From NCBI RefSeq assembly GCF_014191495.1, contig NZ_JACHWR010000003.1, positions 248,501-312,500 of the forward strand: a DNA stretch of 64,000 nucleotides, written 5' to 3'. The position numbers were made by a program, and so were the translations under genes. The DNA comes from Nocardioides soli. GTDB taxonomy: Bacteria; Actinomycetota; Actinomycetes; Propionibacteriales; Nocardioidaceae. A model generated the notes under the pieces. It was given only the letters and a program-made list of their open reading frames with translations, was not told the DNA's origin and did not search any database. This document shows, piece by piece, positions 1 to 7,283 of the stretch (position 1 is the stretch's first letter; each line of letters starts with the position of its first letter).

Positions 1-586
1 TGTCGTCGCGCAGGTCGCCGTAGTGGTCGTACGGCGCGACCGGGAAGTAGCCGCCCTTGAAGCGGGTCTTGTAGCCGCGGTTGTCGCCCTCCTTGCCGGA
101 GTTCCACCAGCCCTCGACGGAGTCGATGTGGTAGTAGCCCTCGTTGGCGGTGGTGGAGTAGCGGACGTTGTCGAAGATGTAGAACTCCGCCTCGGGGGCG
201 AAGAACGCGGTGTCCGCGATGCCCGTGGTCGACAGGTAGGCCAGCGCCTTGCGCGCGATGTTGCGCGGGTCGCGCGAGTAGGCCTCGCCCGTGATCGGGT
301 CGTGGATGAAGAAGCTCAGGTTGAGCGTCTTGGCCGCGCGGAAGGGGTCGACGTAAGCCGTGGACGGGTCCGGGAACAGCGCCATGTCCGACTCGTTGAT
401 CGCCTGGAAGCCCCGGATCGACGAGCCGTCGAAGGCCAGGCCGCTCTCGAAGACGGACTCGTCGAACGACGACACCGGGACGGTGAAGTGCTGCTCGATA
501 CCGGGCAGGTCGACGAAGCGCACGTCGACCATCTCGACGCCGTCGTCCTTGATGAACTTGAGCAGCTCGTCGCTGTTCTGGAACAT
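1..586 (-). CDS. glnA: Glutamine synthetase type I, N-terminal part (runs off the window)
   Basis: Glutamine synthetase makes glutamine from glutamate, ammonia and ATP and is the central step of nitrogen assimilation. The visible 195 residues begin MFQNSDELLKFIKDDGVEMV and contain the beta-grasp domain motif FDGSSIRGF near residue 55 and the start of the catalytic domain with the metal-ligand glutamate region APEAEFYIFD near residue 130. The C-terminal catalytic and adenylylation region lies beyond base 1. The ATG at 586 is preceded by a GGAGG ribosome site (bases 591-595). A GlnR-type operator lies about 105-142 nt upstream. The neighbours (RDD, DUF4191, lipA) match the conserved actinobacterial glnA1 locus, so this is the main nitrogen-regulated enzyme rather than a secondary copy. 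Confidence 0.97.
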   Translation of the reverse strand, partial: MFQNSDELLKFIKDDGVEMVDVRFVDLPGIEQHFTVPVSSFDESVFESGLAFDGSSIRGFQAINESDMALFPDPSTAYVDPFRAAKTLNLSFFIHDPITGEAYSRDPRNIARKALAYLSTTGIADTAFFAPEAEFYIFDNVRYSTTANEGYYHIDSVEGWWNSGKEGDNRGYKTRFKGGYFPVAPYDHYGDLRDD

Positions 587-690
587 TCGTCCTCCTTGGC
601 TGCGCGCGGGTCGGCAGCCGGCAAGTGTGCGAGCAAGACCTCCGCAGCGTCGCTGCCACGGGCGGAATGTCCGCAACGTATGCACACGCA

Positions 691-728
691 GTTTCTCGAC
701 CGTATCTGGTTTGTTTCCGGCGTGTAAC
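691..728 (-). promoter_or_regulatory. GlnR box upstream of glnA
   Basis: Read on the minus strand the site is GTTAC-n6-GAAAC-n6-GATAC-n6-GAAAC, with exact 6-nt spacers throughout. This fits the actinobacterial GlnR consensus (gTnAc-n6-GaAAc repeated) with one departure, GATAC for the second GTnAC. It lies between the divergent glnA and RDD genes and is oriented toward glnA. It implies control of glnA by the nitrogen regulator GlnR. Confidence 0.82.
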
Positions 729-776
729 AGATGCCCGGTGGGCGGTCACGGAGCCGGGCCGCCTACGCTGGCGCCC

Positions 777-1187
777 GTGTCCGCCCCGGTCGTGCTGCCC
801 TACGAGACCGCCTCCTGGGGACGCCGCGCCCTCGCCCTGCTGGTCGACTGGTTCGCCTGCATGGCGGTCGTCAGCCTGTTCTCGCCGGTCCTCGGTACGC
901 CGGGCGGGCCGGGCGGCTTCTACACGCTGCTGCTCTTCGTGGTGGAGTCGGCGGTGCTCACCTGCACCGTCGGCGGGTCCTTCGGCAAGCTGCTCACCCG
1001 GCTGCGGACGGTCCGCGTCGACGGCGGCGGGCACCTCGACCCGCTGCGCTCCCTGGCCAGGGCGATCCTGGTGGCGCTGGTGATCCCGCCGCTGGTCTTC
1101 CGGCCCGACCGCCGCGGTCTGCACGACCTCGCGGCCGGCACGGCGACCGTCACCCTGCAGGTCGCGCTCAGCCGCCGGGGGCAATAG
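777..1187 (+). CDS. RDD family membrane protein
   Basis: A 136-residue protein of the RDD family, small multispanning membrane proteins of unclear transport or envelope function. After a short N-terminal tail (SWGRRALALLVDWFACM, the RDD start with the R and D residues) there are hydrophobic segments at about residues 17-40, 44-65 and 95-112, and the family's GKLLTRLRTVRV loop. The GTG at 777 is chosen because the -10-like TACGCT (764-769) lies 7 nt before it, a leaderless arrangement, and because the protein would otherwise carry an unrelated basic extension. It is divergent from glnA, as in mycobacteria (Rv2219A beside glnA1). Confidence 0.85.
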   Translation: MSAPVVLPYETASWGRRALALLVDWFACMAVVSLFSPVLGTPGGPGGFYTLLLFVVESAVLTCTVGGSFGKLLTRLRTVRVDGGGHLDPLRSLARAILVALVIPPLVFRPDRRGLHDLAAGTATVTLQVALSRRGQ

Positions 1188-1261
1188 TCCGGGTGGAGGT
1201 TTCGGCGCTTGGTGCCGGGAGGGATGCTGGACGCATCCATCACCTGTCGGAAAGGCCCGTT

Positions 1262-2161
1262 GTGACCGTCTCGATCACTGCCCGTCGTACTCTCGCCGCC
1301 GCCGCACTGACGCCGCTGCTGCTCACCGGCTTCGCCGCGTGCGGCGACGACTCAGGCGACTCCGGTGGCTCCGGCTCCAGCTCCGCCGCCGGCGCGCCCG
1401 CGGCCGGGTCGGCCGTCCTCGCGGGCCTGCAGAAGGGCGAGGAGGTCTCGCCCGAGGAGTTCGTGGACACGGTCTCCGACGGGCTCGAGGACTCCACGAC
1501 CGCGCACATGGAGATGAAGATGTCCATGGGCGACCAGGTGTCCACCACCGCTGAGGGGGACCTCGACTACACGACCAAGCCGCCGTCGCTGTCGATGTCG
1601 ATGGAGGTGCCGCAGGCCGGCGACATGGAGATGGTGCTGGTCGACAACGTCATGTACCTCAAGGCCGGTGCGATGAGCGGCGACAAGTTCTGGAAGCTCG
1701 ACCTGGCCGACCCCGACAGCCCGTTCGGGGAGATGGGGCTGGACAAGATGCTCGAGCAGTCCGACCCGATCGGAGCGCTCGAGTCCATGAAGGACGGCAT
1801 CGACACGGTCACCTTCGAGGGCACCGAGGACGTCGACGGCCGCGAGCTCGACCACTACGTGCTCACCATCGACATGTTGAGCGTCATGGACTCCTACGGC
1901 GCCGACCTGCCGAGCGACGCGGCGGACGGCATGCCCGAGTCGATCACCTACGACCTGTGGCTCGACGACCAGGACCGGTTCGCCCAGATGCAGATGGAGG
2001 TGCCGGTGATGGACAAGAGCATGGAGATGGAGATGTCCCTGGACGACTGGGGTCAGGACGTCTCGATCGAGGCGCCGCCGGCCGACCAGGTCACCGACAT
2101 GCCCGACCTGGGCAGCATGATGGGCGGTACGTCGAGCGGGAGCGCCTCCGGCCAGAGCTGA
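1262..2161 (+). CDS. LppX/LprAFG-like secreted lipoprotein
   Basis: A 299-residue lipoprotein. The start GTG at 1262 has a GGAAAGG ribosome site (1249-1255). The N-terminus has twin Arg (R8, R9), a hydrophobic core and a lipobox ending FAAC with Cys27, then a Gly/Ser/Asp-rich linker (about residues 28-50). The rest is an acidic, Met-rich domain with repeated amphipathic beta-strand patterns (MEMKMSMGDQ, LSMSMEVP, MEMVLVDNVMYLK) and a strand-rich half-barrel organisation like LppX_LprAFG proteins, which carry lipids across the envelope in mycobacteria. Family membership is by pattern only. The many Met residues near both halves (MDKSMEMEMS) are notable. It is convergent with the DUF4191 gene and shares its hairpin. 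Confidence 0.6.
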   Translation: MTVSITARRTLAAAALTPLLLTGFAACGDDSGDSGGSGSSSAAGAPAAGSAVLAGLQKGEEVSPEEFVDTVSDGLEDSTTAHMEMKMSMGDQVSTTAEGDLDYTTKPPSLSMSMEVPQAGDMEMVLVDNVMYLKAGAMSGDKFWKLDLADPDSPFGEMGLDKMLEQSDPIGALESMKDGIDTVTFEGTEDVDGRELDHYVLTIDMLSVMDSYGADLPSDAADGMPESITYDLWLDDQDRFAQMQMEVPVMDKSMEMEMSLDDWGQDVSIEAPPADQVTDMPDLGSMMGGTSSGSASGQS

Positions 2162-2184
2162 CCGGCAGCGCTGATCGGCCGTGC

Positions 2185-2214
2185 GATGCGCGGGCGGGTC
2201 ACCGCCCGCGCATC
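2185..2214. terminator. Bidirectional hairpin between convergent genes
   Basis: A perfect 13-bp stem (2185-2197 paired with 2202-2214) with a 4-nt loop. It serves the lipoprotein gene on the plus strand and overlaps the 3' end of the DUF4191 gene on the minus strand, whose stop codon (2199-2201) lies in the loop. There is no U-tract, as is usual in high-G+C actinobacteria. Confidence 0.7.
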
Positions 2215-2921
2215 TGCGAGCGCATGCCCTTCATGTTGGTCGGCACCGGCCCCTTGGGCAGCGGGATGTTCGACCGGTTGGCGTCGAGGGCCCGGATCCG
2301 GTAGAGCACGTCGGTCATCTCGGCGGGCTTCACCTTGCGGCCGAGCTTCTGCACGTGCCGCGCGAGCTTCGGCAGCGGCACCTCGCCCTCGCCGTTGCCG
2401 CAGATGACCTCGTGGATCGGCACGTCGGCGGCGACGCGCTCGTGCTTGCGGCGCTCGCTGAGCATCAGCTGGCGCAGCCGGTTGGGGTTGCCCTCGCCGA
2501 CGAGCACGATGCCCGGAGGGCCGACCACCCGGTGCACGACGTCCTGCTGCTTGGTGAAGCCGATCACCGGGTCGGTCTTCCAGCTGCGCCCGCGCAGCAT
2601 CCGCAGCGCGGCCGCGGCCGCTCCGGGCTGGCCCTCCATCTGGGCGTACGCCGCCCGCTGGGCGCGGCGGCCGAAGACGATCATCGCGAGCAGGGTGCCG
2701 AGCAGCACCGCCCCGACGGCCGTGATGATGATGCCGAGGACGCCGTCGGTCGGCAGCAGCAGCCAGAACACGGTGAAGCCGACGGCGGCGCCGAGCAGGA
2801 ACGAGCCGAGGACCCACAGCCCGAGACGCGGGTCGGACTTCTTGGCCATCCGGTAGGTCTCGACGAACTGGGCGCGCCGGCTCATCTTGTCCGGGTCGAC
2901 GGGCTTCGGTTCCTTCGCCAT
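2199..2921 (-). CDS. DUF4191 integral membrane protein
   Basis: A 240-residue protein of the DUF4191 family, conserved next to lipA in actinobacteria (Rv2219 in M. tuberculosis). The order is a basic N-terminus (MAKEPKPVDPDKMSRRAQF), two transmembrane segments at about residues 33-57 and 60-83, then a cytoplasmic domain with the conserved GRSWKTDPVIGFTKQQDVVHR stretch and a basic C-terminus. Its function is not known. The link to lipoylation is genomic only. It lies 31 nt downstream of lipA on the same strand and is probably co-transcribed with it. Confidence 0.85.
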   Translation of the reverse strand: MAKEPKPVDPDKMSRRAQFVETYRMAKKSDPRLGLWVLGSFLLGAAVGFTVFWLLLPTDGVLGIIITAVGAVLLGTLLAMIVFGRRAQRAAYAQMEGQPGAAAAALRMLRGRSWKTDPVIGFTKQQDVVHRVVGPPGIVLVGEGNPNRLRQLMLSERRKHERVAADVPIHEVICGNGEGEVPLPKLARHVQKLGRKVKPAEMTDVLYRIRALDANRSNIPLPKGPVPTNMKGMRSQMRGR

Positions 2922-2952
2922 CTTCTGCGGTGCCTCGCTCTTGGGATGTGGA

Positions 2953-3897
2953 TCAGGCGGTCGGGGCGCCCGCGCGGGCGTCCATCGCCTGACGGTACAG
3001 CCGACCGGCGCGGTAGGACGAACGCACGAGCGGTCCGGAGAGGGCGCCGGCGAAGCCGATCTCCATCGCCTCGGCCTGGAGCTCGACGAACTCCTCGGGC
3101 CGGACCCAGCGCTCGACCGGGTGGTGGCGCACCGAGGGGCGGAGGTACTGGGTGATCGTGACCAGGTCGCAGCCGGCGTCGTGCAGATCGCGCAGCGCCT
3201 GGGAGACCTCCTCGCGGGTCTCGCCCATGCCGAGGATCAGGTTCGACTTGGTGACCAGCCCGAACTCGCGGGCCCGGGTCAGGACGTCGAGCGACCGGTC
3301 GTAGCGGAACGCGGGTCGGATCCGCTTGAAGATCCGCGGCACGGTCTCGACGTTGTGGGCCAGCACCTCGGGCCGCGACTCGAACACCTCGGCCAGCAGG
3401 TCGGGCTTGCCGTTGAAGTCGGGGATCAGGTTCTCCACGCCCGTGTCGGGGTTCAGGTCGTGGATCGCCCGCACGGTCTCGGCGTACAGCCACGCACCGC
3501 CGTCGGGGAGGTCGTCGCGGGCGACGCCGGTGATCGTGGCGTAGCGCAGCCCCATGGTCTGCACAGACTCGGCGACGCGACGCGGCTCGTCGCGGTCCAG
3601 CGGCTGCGGCCTGCCGGTGTCGATCTGGCAGAAGTCGCACCGCCGGGTGCACTGGTCGCCGCCGATGAGGAACGTCGCCTCGCGGTCTTCCCAGCACTCG
3701 AAGATGTTCGGGCAGCCCGCCTCCTGGCAGACCGTGTGCAGTCCCTCGGACTTCACCAGGCTCTGCAGGTGCTGGTATTCGGGACCCATCTTCGCCCGGG
3801 TCTTGATCCACTCCGGCTTGCGCTCGATCGGGGTCTCCGCGTTGCGGACCTCGAGGCGCAGCAGCTTGCGTCCCTCTGGTGCTGGAGCTTGCGTCAC
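2953..3897 (-). CDS. lipA: Lipoyl synthase
   Basis: A radical-SAM enzyme that inserts two sulfurs into protein-bound octanoyl groups (made by LipB), giving lipoyl groups on E2 and GcvH. The 314 residues contain the LipA-specific auxiliary cluster Cys57, Cys62, Cys68 (CQEAGCPNIFEC), the radical-SAM triad Cys83, Cys87, Cys90 (CTRRCDFC), and the C-terminal VRSSYRAG motif whose serine ligates the auxiliary cluster. The GTG at 3897 is chosen because the minus-strand TACAGT (3906-3911) lies 8 nt upstream, a leaderless layout; a longer reading frame upstream is basic and unlike the family. In relatives lipB is directly upstream; here they are 10.9 kb apart. Confidence 0.97.
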   Translation of the reverse strand: MTQAPAPEGRKLLRLEVRNAETPIERKPEWIKTRAKMGPEYQHLQSLVKSEGLHTVCQEAGCPNIFECWEDREATFLIGGDQCTRRCDFCQIDTGRPQPLDRDEPRRVAESVQTMGLRYATITGVARDDLPDGGAWLYAETVRAIHDLNPDTGVENLIPDFNGKPDLLAEVFESRPEVLAHNVETVPRIFKRIRPAFRYDRSLDVLTRAREFGLVTKSNLILGMGETREEVSQALRDLHDAGCDLVTITQYLRPSVRHHPVERWVRPEEFVELQAEAMEIGFAGALSGPLVRSSYRAGRLYRQAMDARAGAPTA

Positions 3898-3967
3898 GTG
3901 GACCAACTGTACGCGCGCGGGCCAGCGTCCCGGGCGCCGGTCCGGGTGGGGTGCCCTTGCGTGACGA

Positions 3968-3991
3968 GTAACCAAATGGTTACCTATTTGG
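3968..3991. promoter_or_regulatory. Nested inverted repeats upstream of arsR-type gene (likely operator)
   Basis: GTAACC (3968-3973) and GGTTAC (3978-3983) form an inverted repeat around AAAT. CCAAAT (3972-3977) and ATTTGG (3986-3991) form a second, overlapping one. The A+T-rich block touches the ATG at 3993, so a bound regulator would block transcription. This is the expected autoregulatory site of the ArsR protein encoded next to it (inference). Confidence 0.65.
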
Positions 3992-3992
3992 C

Positions 3993-4364
3993 ATGGATGC
4001 GTTCGCCGCGTTGGGGGACCCGGTTCGTCGCGGTCTGCTCGCGGACCTCGCGGCCGCACCGGCCCGGGTGGTCGACCTCGCGGAGACGCGGTCGATCTCG
4101 CGGCCGGCGGTGAGCAAGCACCTGCGGCTGCTCGCGGAGGCGGGCCTGGTCTCCGTCGAGTCGCGCGGACGCGAGCGGCACTACCGGCTGCGTCGCGACG
4201 GGCTCGCGCCCCTCACGACGTACGTCGAGGGCCTGATCCGCACCGGTCCGCTGACCGACAACGCCCTCGACGCGCTGGAGACCGAGGTACGGCGTACCTC
4301 CCGGGAGCGGCGACGCGAGACCGGCGCCATCGCCCCGACCACCGACGCCAAGGAGACGGCATGA
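3993..4364 (+). CDS. ArsR-family winged-helix repressor
   Basis: A 123-residue regulator. It has the typical opening MDAFAALGDPVRRGLLADLA, a winged helix-turn-helix with recognition helix around ISRPAVSKHLRLLAEAGLV (about residues 34-52), and the wing ESRGRERHYRL. No Cys/His metal site is visible, so it belongs to the metal-independent ArsR group that is commonly paired with SRPBCC proteins. It overlaps the next gene by ATGA, giving translational coupling. A nested palindrome directly upstream suggests autorepression. Its ligand is not evident. Confidence 0.88.
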   Translation: MDAFAALGDPVRRGLLADLAAAPARVVDLAETRSISRPAVSKHLRLLAEAGLVSVESRGRERHYRLRRDGLAPLTTYVEGLIRTGPLTDNALDALETEVRRTSRERRRETGAIAPTTDAKETA

Positions 4365-4858
4365 CCAGGACACCCACGGGCCGCATCGAGGTCGTCGACG
4401 GCGAGCACCGGCTCGTCATCGTGCGCGAGCTGCGCGCGCCGATCGAGGACGTCTGGGCGGCGGTGACCGAGTCCGAGCGCCTCGCCCGCTGGATCGGGAC
4501 GTTCACGGGCGACCCGGCGAGCGGGCTGGTGCGCTTCCGGATGACGGTCGAGGAGGGCGCGCCGGAGGACGACATGGAGATCCGCGAGTGCGACCCGCCC
4601 CACCGGCTCGCGGTCACCGCGCGGTCGGGCGACGAGGGCTGGCGCCTCGAGCTCGACCTCGTCGAGCGGGGCGGCCTCACGGTCCTGACCTTCACCCAGC
4701 CCGGGATCGCCCCGGCGTCGGTCGACAGCGTGGGTCCGGGCTGGGAGTACTACCTCGACCGGCTCGTCGCGGCCGAGGCCGGCGACGACCCCGGGGACCT
4801 CGACTTCGGCCGGGACTACTACCCGGCGATGGCCGACCACTATCGCACCGAGGCCTAG
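4361..4858 (+). CDS. SRPBCC (AHSA1-like) ligand-binding protein
   Basis: A 165-residue START/Bet v1-type fold protein. Features are the early strand LVIVRELRAPIEDVWAAVTESERLARWIG (about residues 18-46), typical of AHSA1/SRPBCC proteins, and the closing helix pattern GWEYYLDRLVAAEAGDDP. Such proteins bind hydrophobic ligands. In ArsR-SRPBCC operons they are the commonly co-regulated partner. Translation is coupled to the ArsR gene. Its stop overlaps the convergent ABC permease stop by 3 bases. Confidence 0.85.
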   Translation: MTRTPTGRIEVVDGEHRLVIVRELRAPIEDVWAAVTESERLARWIGTFTGDPASGLVRFRMTVEEGAPEDDMEIRECDPPHRLAVTARSGDEGWRLELDLVERGGLTVLTFTQPGIAPASVDSVGPGWEYYLDRLVAAEAGDDPGDLDFGRDYYPAMADHYRTEA

Positions 4859-5823
4859 GGAACGTCGCGGCGCCGGAAGGACGCCACCGACGCACCCGCC
4901 GTGGCCACGAGCGGGACGCCGTAGTAGCCGATGCCCTCCCAGGCCGAGAGGTCGCGCCGCTGGTCGCACTCCGAGCCGGGCGCGGGCTCCCGCTCCGCCC
5001 GGTCGCCGATGAAGCACGACTCGGGCACCTCGACCCAGTACGTCGTGCCGTTGTCGACGATCGCGGCGATGTTGAGGTCCGGCTGCCACCGACCGCTCAG
5101 GCCGACGACCGCGATGACGATCCCACCGGCCACCGAGACTCCGAACAGCACGCCGACGGTCGCGACCGTGCTGCGGAGCAGCATCGTGAGGGCGTAGCCG
5201 CCCAGCGCCGCCGCGGCCGCGAAGAGCGCACCGCGGAGCCCGTAGGCCATCGAGTCGGTGAGCGCGCCGTCGAGGGTCGGCAGGTCGCGGACCTGCATGG
5301 CCGCCCAGATCGTCAGCCAGTACACCGCGCTCACCAGCGCCGCGAGCACGAGCGAGACGAGCGTGACCGCGAGCGCCTTGGCCGCCCAGACCCGGCCGCG
5401 GCGCGACTCGAAGAGCAGCTGGTTGCTCATCGACCCGCTGTTCCAGTCGTGGCCGACGAACGTCGTCCCGGCCAGCAGCAGGAGGGTGGTGAGCACCGCG
5501 ACGACGCCGATGCCGGAGCCGCCGCGCTCGCCGGCCATGCTGAGCGGCTCGCGCCCGGTGTACCAGCCGACGATGGTGGTCTCACACTGCGTCTGCGCCG
5601 CGGCTCGAGGTACGCCGTACCGGCGGGGGTGGTCGAGGCACTGCTGGATCTCCGAGGACGCCATCTCGGTCGCGCGGTCGAGGTCGGCCTGGGAGACCGG
5701 CCGGGTGGCCCAGATCCGGCTGGCGGCGATCACCGCCGGCACCACGATCGCGAGCAGGAGCAGCACCAGGATGGCGCGTCGCCAGCGGAACCGGGTGAGC
5801 TCGACGCCCAGCAGCCGCCGCAT
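4855..5823 (-). CDS. ABC transporter permease
   Basis: A 322-residue membrane subunit. It begins MRRLLGVELTRFRWRRAILVL and has about six hydrophobic segments (roughly residues 18-38, 97-117, 145-170, 185-205, 212-232, 290-310). A large external loop (about 45-95) carries two Cys (QQCLDHP, TQCETTI), and a second Cys pair lies in the late loop (ESCF, SECD), which suggests external disulfides. The layout resembles ABC-2 type exporters, with GTTFVGHDWNSGSMSNQLLF before the central helices. It is coupled to the ATPase gene by a TGATG overlap. The substrate is unknown. Confidence 0.8.
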   Translation of the reverse strand: MRRLLGVELTRFRWRRAILVLLLLAIVVPAVIAASRIWATRPVSQADLDRATEMASSEIQQCLDHPRRYGVPRAAAQTQCETTIVGWYTGREPLSMAGERGGSGIGVVAVLTTLLLLAGTTFVGHDWNSGSMSNQLLFESRRGRVWAAKALAVTLVSLVLAALVSAVYWLTIWAAMQVRDLPTLDGALTDSMAYGLRGALFAAAAALGGYALTMLLRSTVATVGVLFGVSVAGGIVIAVVGLSGRWQPDLNIAAIVDNGTTYWVEVPESCFIGDRAEREPAPGSECDQRRDLSAWEGIGYYGVPLVATAGASVASFRRRDVP

Positions 5824-6740
5824 CAGGCGGCCCCGCCCAGCTGGTCGCCGGCGGTGAGCTCGAGGAACACGGTCTCGAGGTCGGGCCGCACCGGGGTGAG
5901 CTCGCAGAGCCAGACCCCGGCGTTGCCCAGCGCCTCGGTGACGGCCGCCGGGCGGTCGGTCTCGACGAGCAGGTCGGATCCGTCGCGAAGCGTGAAGCCG
6001 GCGCCGTCCAGCACTGCGCGGGCGGCGGCCGGATCCGGCACGCCGACCCGGTAGGCCGTACTCGTGCCCAACAGGTCCTCGACCCGCCCGGAGGCCAGCA
6101 GCCGGCCGTTGCCGATGATCGTCGCCGAGGTGCACACCTGCTGCACCTCGGCGAGGATGTGCGAGCTGAGCAGCACGGTGACGCCGGACTCGCCGAGCTG
6201 TCGGATCGTGTCGCGGATCTCCCGGATGCCGGCCGGGTCGAGCCCGTTCGTCGGCTCGTCGAGGATCAGGAGCGCGGGCCGCTTGAGCAGGGTCGCCGCG
6301 ATCGCGAGCCGCTGCTTCATGCCGAGGGAGTAGGACTTGTAGCGGTCGCCGTCCCGGCCGGTGAGGCCCACCGTCGCGACGGCCTCCTCGACCCGGTCGG
6401 CGGAGGCGCCGATGGTGCGCGCGAGCAGGGTGAGGTTCTGGCGGCCGGTGAAGTGGGGCGCGAACTTCGGGTTCTCCACAACCGCGCCGATCCGGTCGAT
6501 GACGGCCGGGAGCCGCCGGGGCACGGGCTCGCCGAAGAGCCGCATCGTGCCCGCGGTCGCGTGGGCGAGCCCGAGCAGCATCCGGATCGTGGTGGTCTTG
6601 CCCGAGCCGTTGGGGCCGAGGAACCCGTGCACCCCGCCGGCCGGCACGGCCAGGTCGAGGTCGTGCACGGCGATCCGGACGCCGCGCCGGGAGCGGAACT
6701 CCTTGCGCAGCCCGCTGGTCTCGATGACGAGGTCGCTCAC
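5823..6740 (-). CDS. ABC transporter ATP-binding protein
   Basis: A 305-residue exporter ATPase. It has Walker A GPNGSGKTTTIRML (about residues 43-56), a signature region YSLGMKQRLAIAATLLKRP in which LGMKQ replaces canonical LSGGQ, and Walker B ALLILDEPTNGLDPAG. The C-terminal 90 residues are the accessory domain typical of drug or peptide exporter ATPases (CcmA/DrrA group). It is the first gene of a two-gene operon with the downstream permease. The neighbouring signal-peptidase cluster lies on the same strand upstream, but 48 nt separate them and there is no sequence evidence of joint function. Confidence 0.92.
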   Translation of the reverse strand: MSDLVIETSGLRKEFRSRRGVRIAVHDLDLAVPAGGVHGFLGPNGSGKTTTIRMLLGLAHATAGTMRLFGEPVPRRLPAVIDRIGAVVENPKFAPHFTGRQNLTLLARTIGASADRVEEAVATVGLTGRDGDRYKSYSLGMKQRLAIAATLLKRPALLILDEPTNGLDPAGIREIRDTIRQLGESGVTVLLSSHILAEVQQVCTSATIIGNGRLLASGRVEDLLGTSTAYRVGVPDPAAARAVLDGAGFTLRDGSDLLVETDRPAAVTEALGNAGVWLCELTPVRPDLETVFLELTAGDQLGGAA

Positions 6741-6788
6741 GGCCCCGATCCCAGCATGGCGGCCGGGGGAGTGCAGTCCGACGCGCCG

Positions 6789-7283
6789 TCAGTCCGGCCC
6801 GGGATCGGCCGGACGCCGGCGGAAGGCGGTGCGCGGCGGTGGCACGAGGAGGACGGCGAGCACGGCGAGGAGCAGCACCGTGCCCGGCGGACCGGTCACG
6901 GTGCGGGTCAGCGTCGCCGCCGGTCCGGTGATGGCGGTGACGAGCACCGCCTCGACCTCGGTCCGGGACACCCAGGTGGGGTCGGGGGCGGCGTTGGCGT
7001 CGCCCTGCAGCCGGAGTCGCGAGCCGTCGGCGTCGATCTCGACCACGCGGTGGGTGTAGCGGTCCGGGGGAGTGCCGATGACGAGGATCCGTCCGGCCCG
7101 GAGGTCGTCGTCGGTCGGCGGCCGGGTGAGCAGCACGTCGCCGCGATGCAGGGTCGGCTCCATCGATCCGCCGTCCACGACCGTGAGCTGGCGATCGGTG
7201 AGCAACGGCAGGGCGAACGGCGCGACCAGGGCGAGACCGATCGCTGCGACCGCGGTCCAGCGCAGCACCCTGCCGACCGTCAC
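6789..7283 (-). CDS. SipW-type signal peptidase (S26B, Ser/His)
   Basis: A 164-residue membrane peptidase. A transmembrane helix (about residues 9-28) is followed by the catalytic GGSMEPTL motif with Ser40, then RYTHRVVEI with His78 in the place where classical bacterial enzymes have Lys, and LQGDANAAPDP with Asp95. A second helix lies near the C-terminus (about 128-148). A Ser/His dyad is characteristic of SipW and the archaeal/ER type, which in Bacillus releases TasA-family fibre proteins. The GTG start overlaps the upstream RCC1 gene stop (GTGA). As the last gene of the cluster it is the probable processing enzyme for the upstream products. Confidence 0.88.
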   Translation of the reverse strand: MTVGRVLRWTAVAAIGLALVAPFALPLLTDRQLTVVDGGSMEPTLHRGDVLLTRPPTDDDLRAGRILVIGTPPDRYTHRVVEIDADGSRLRLQGDANAAPDPTWVSRTEVEAVLVTAITGPAATLTRTVTGPPGTVLLLAVLAVLLVPPPRTAFRRRPADPGPD

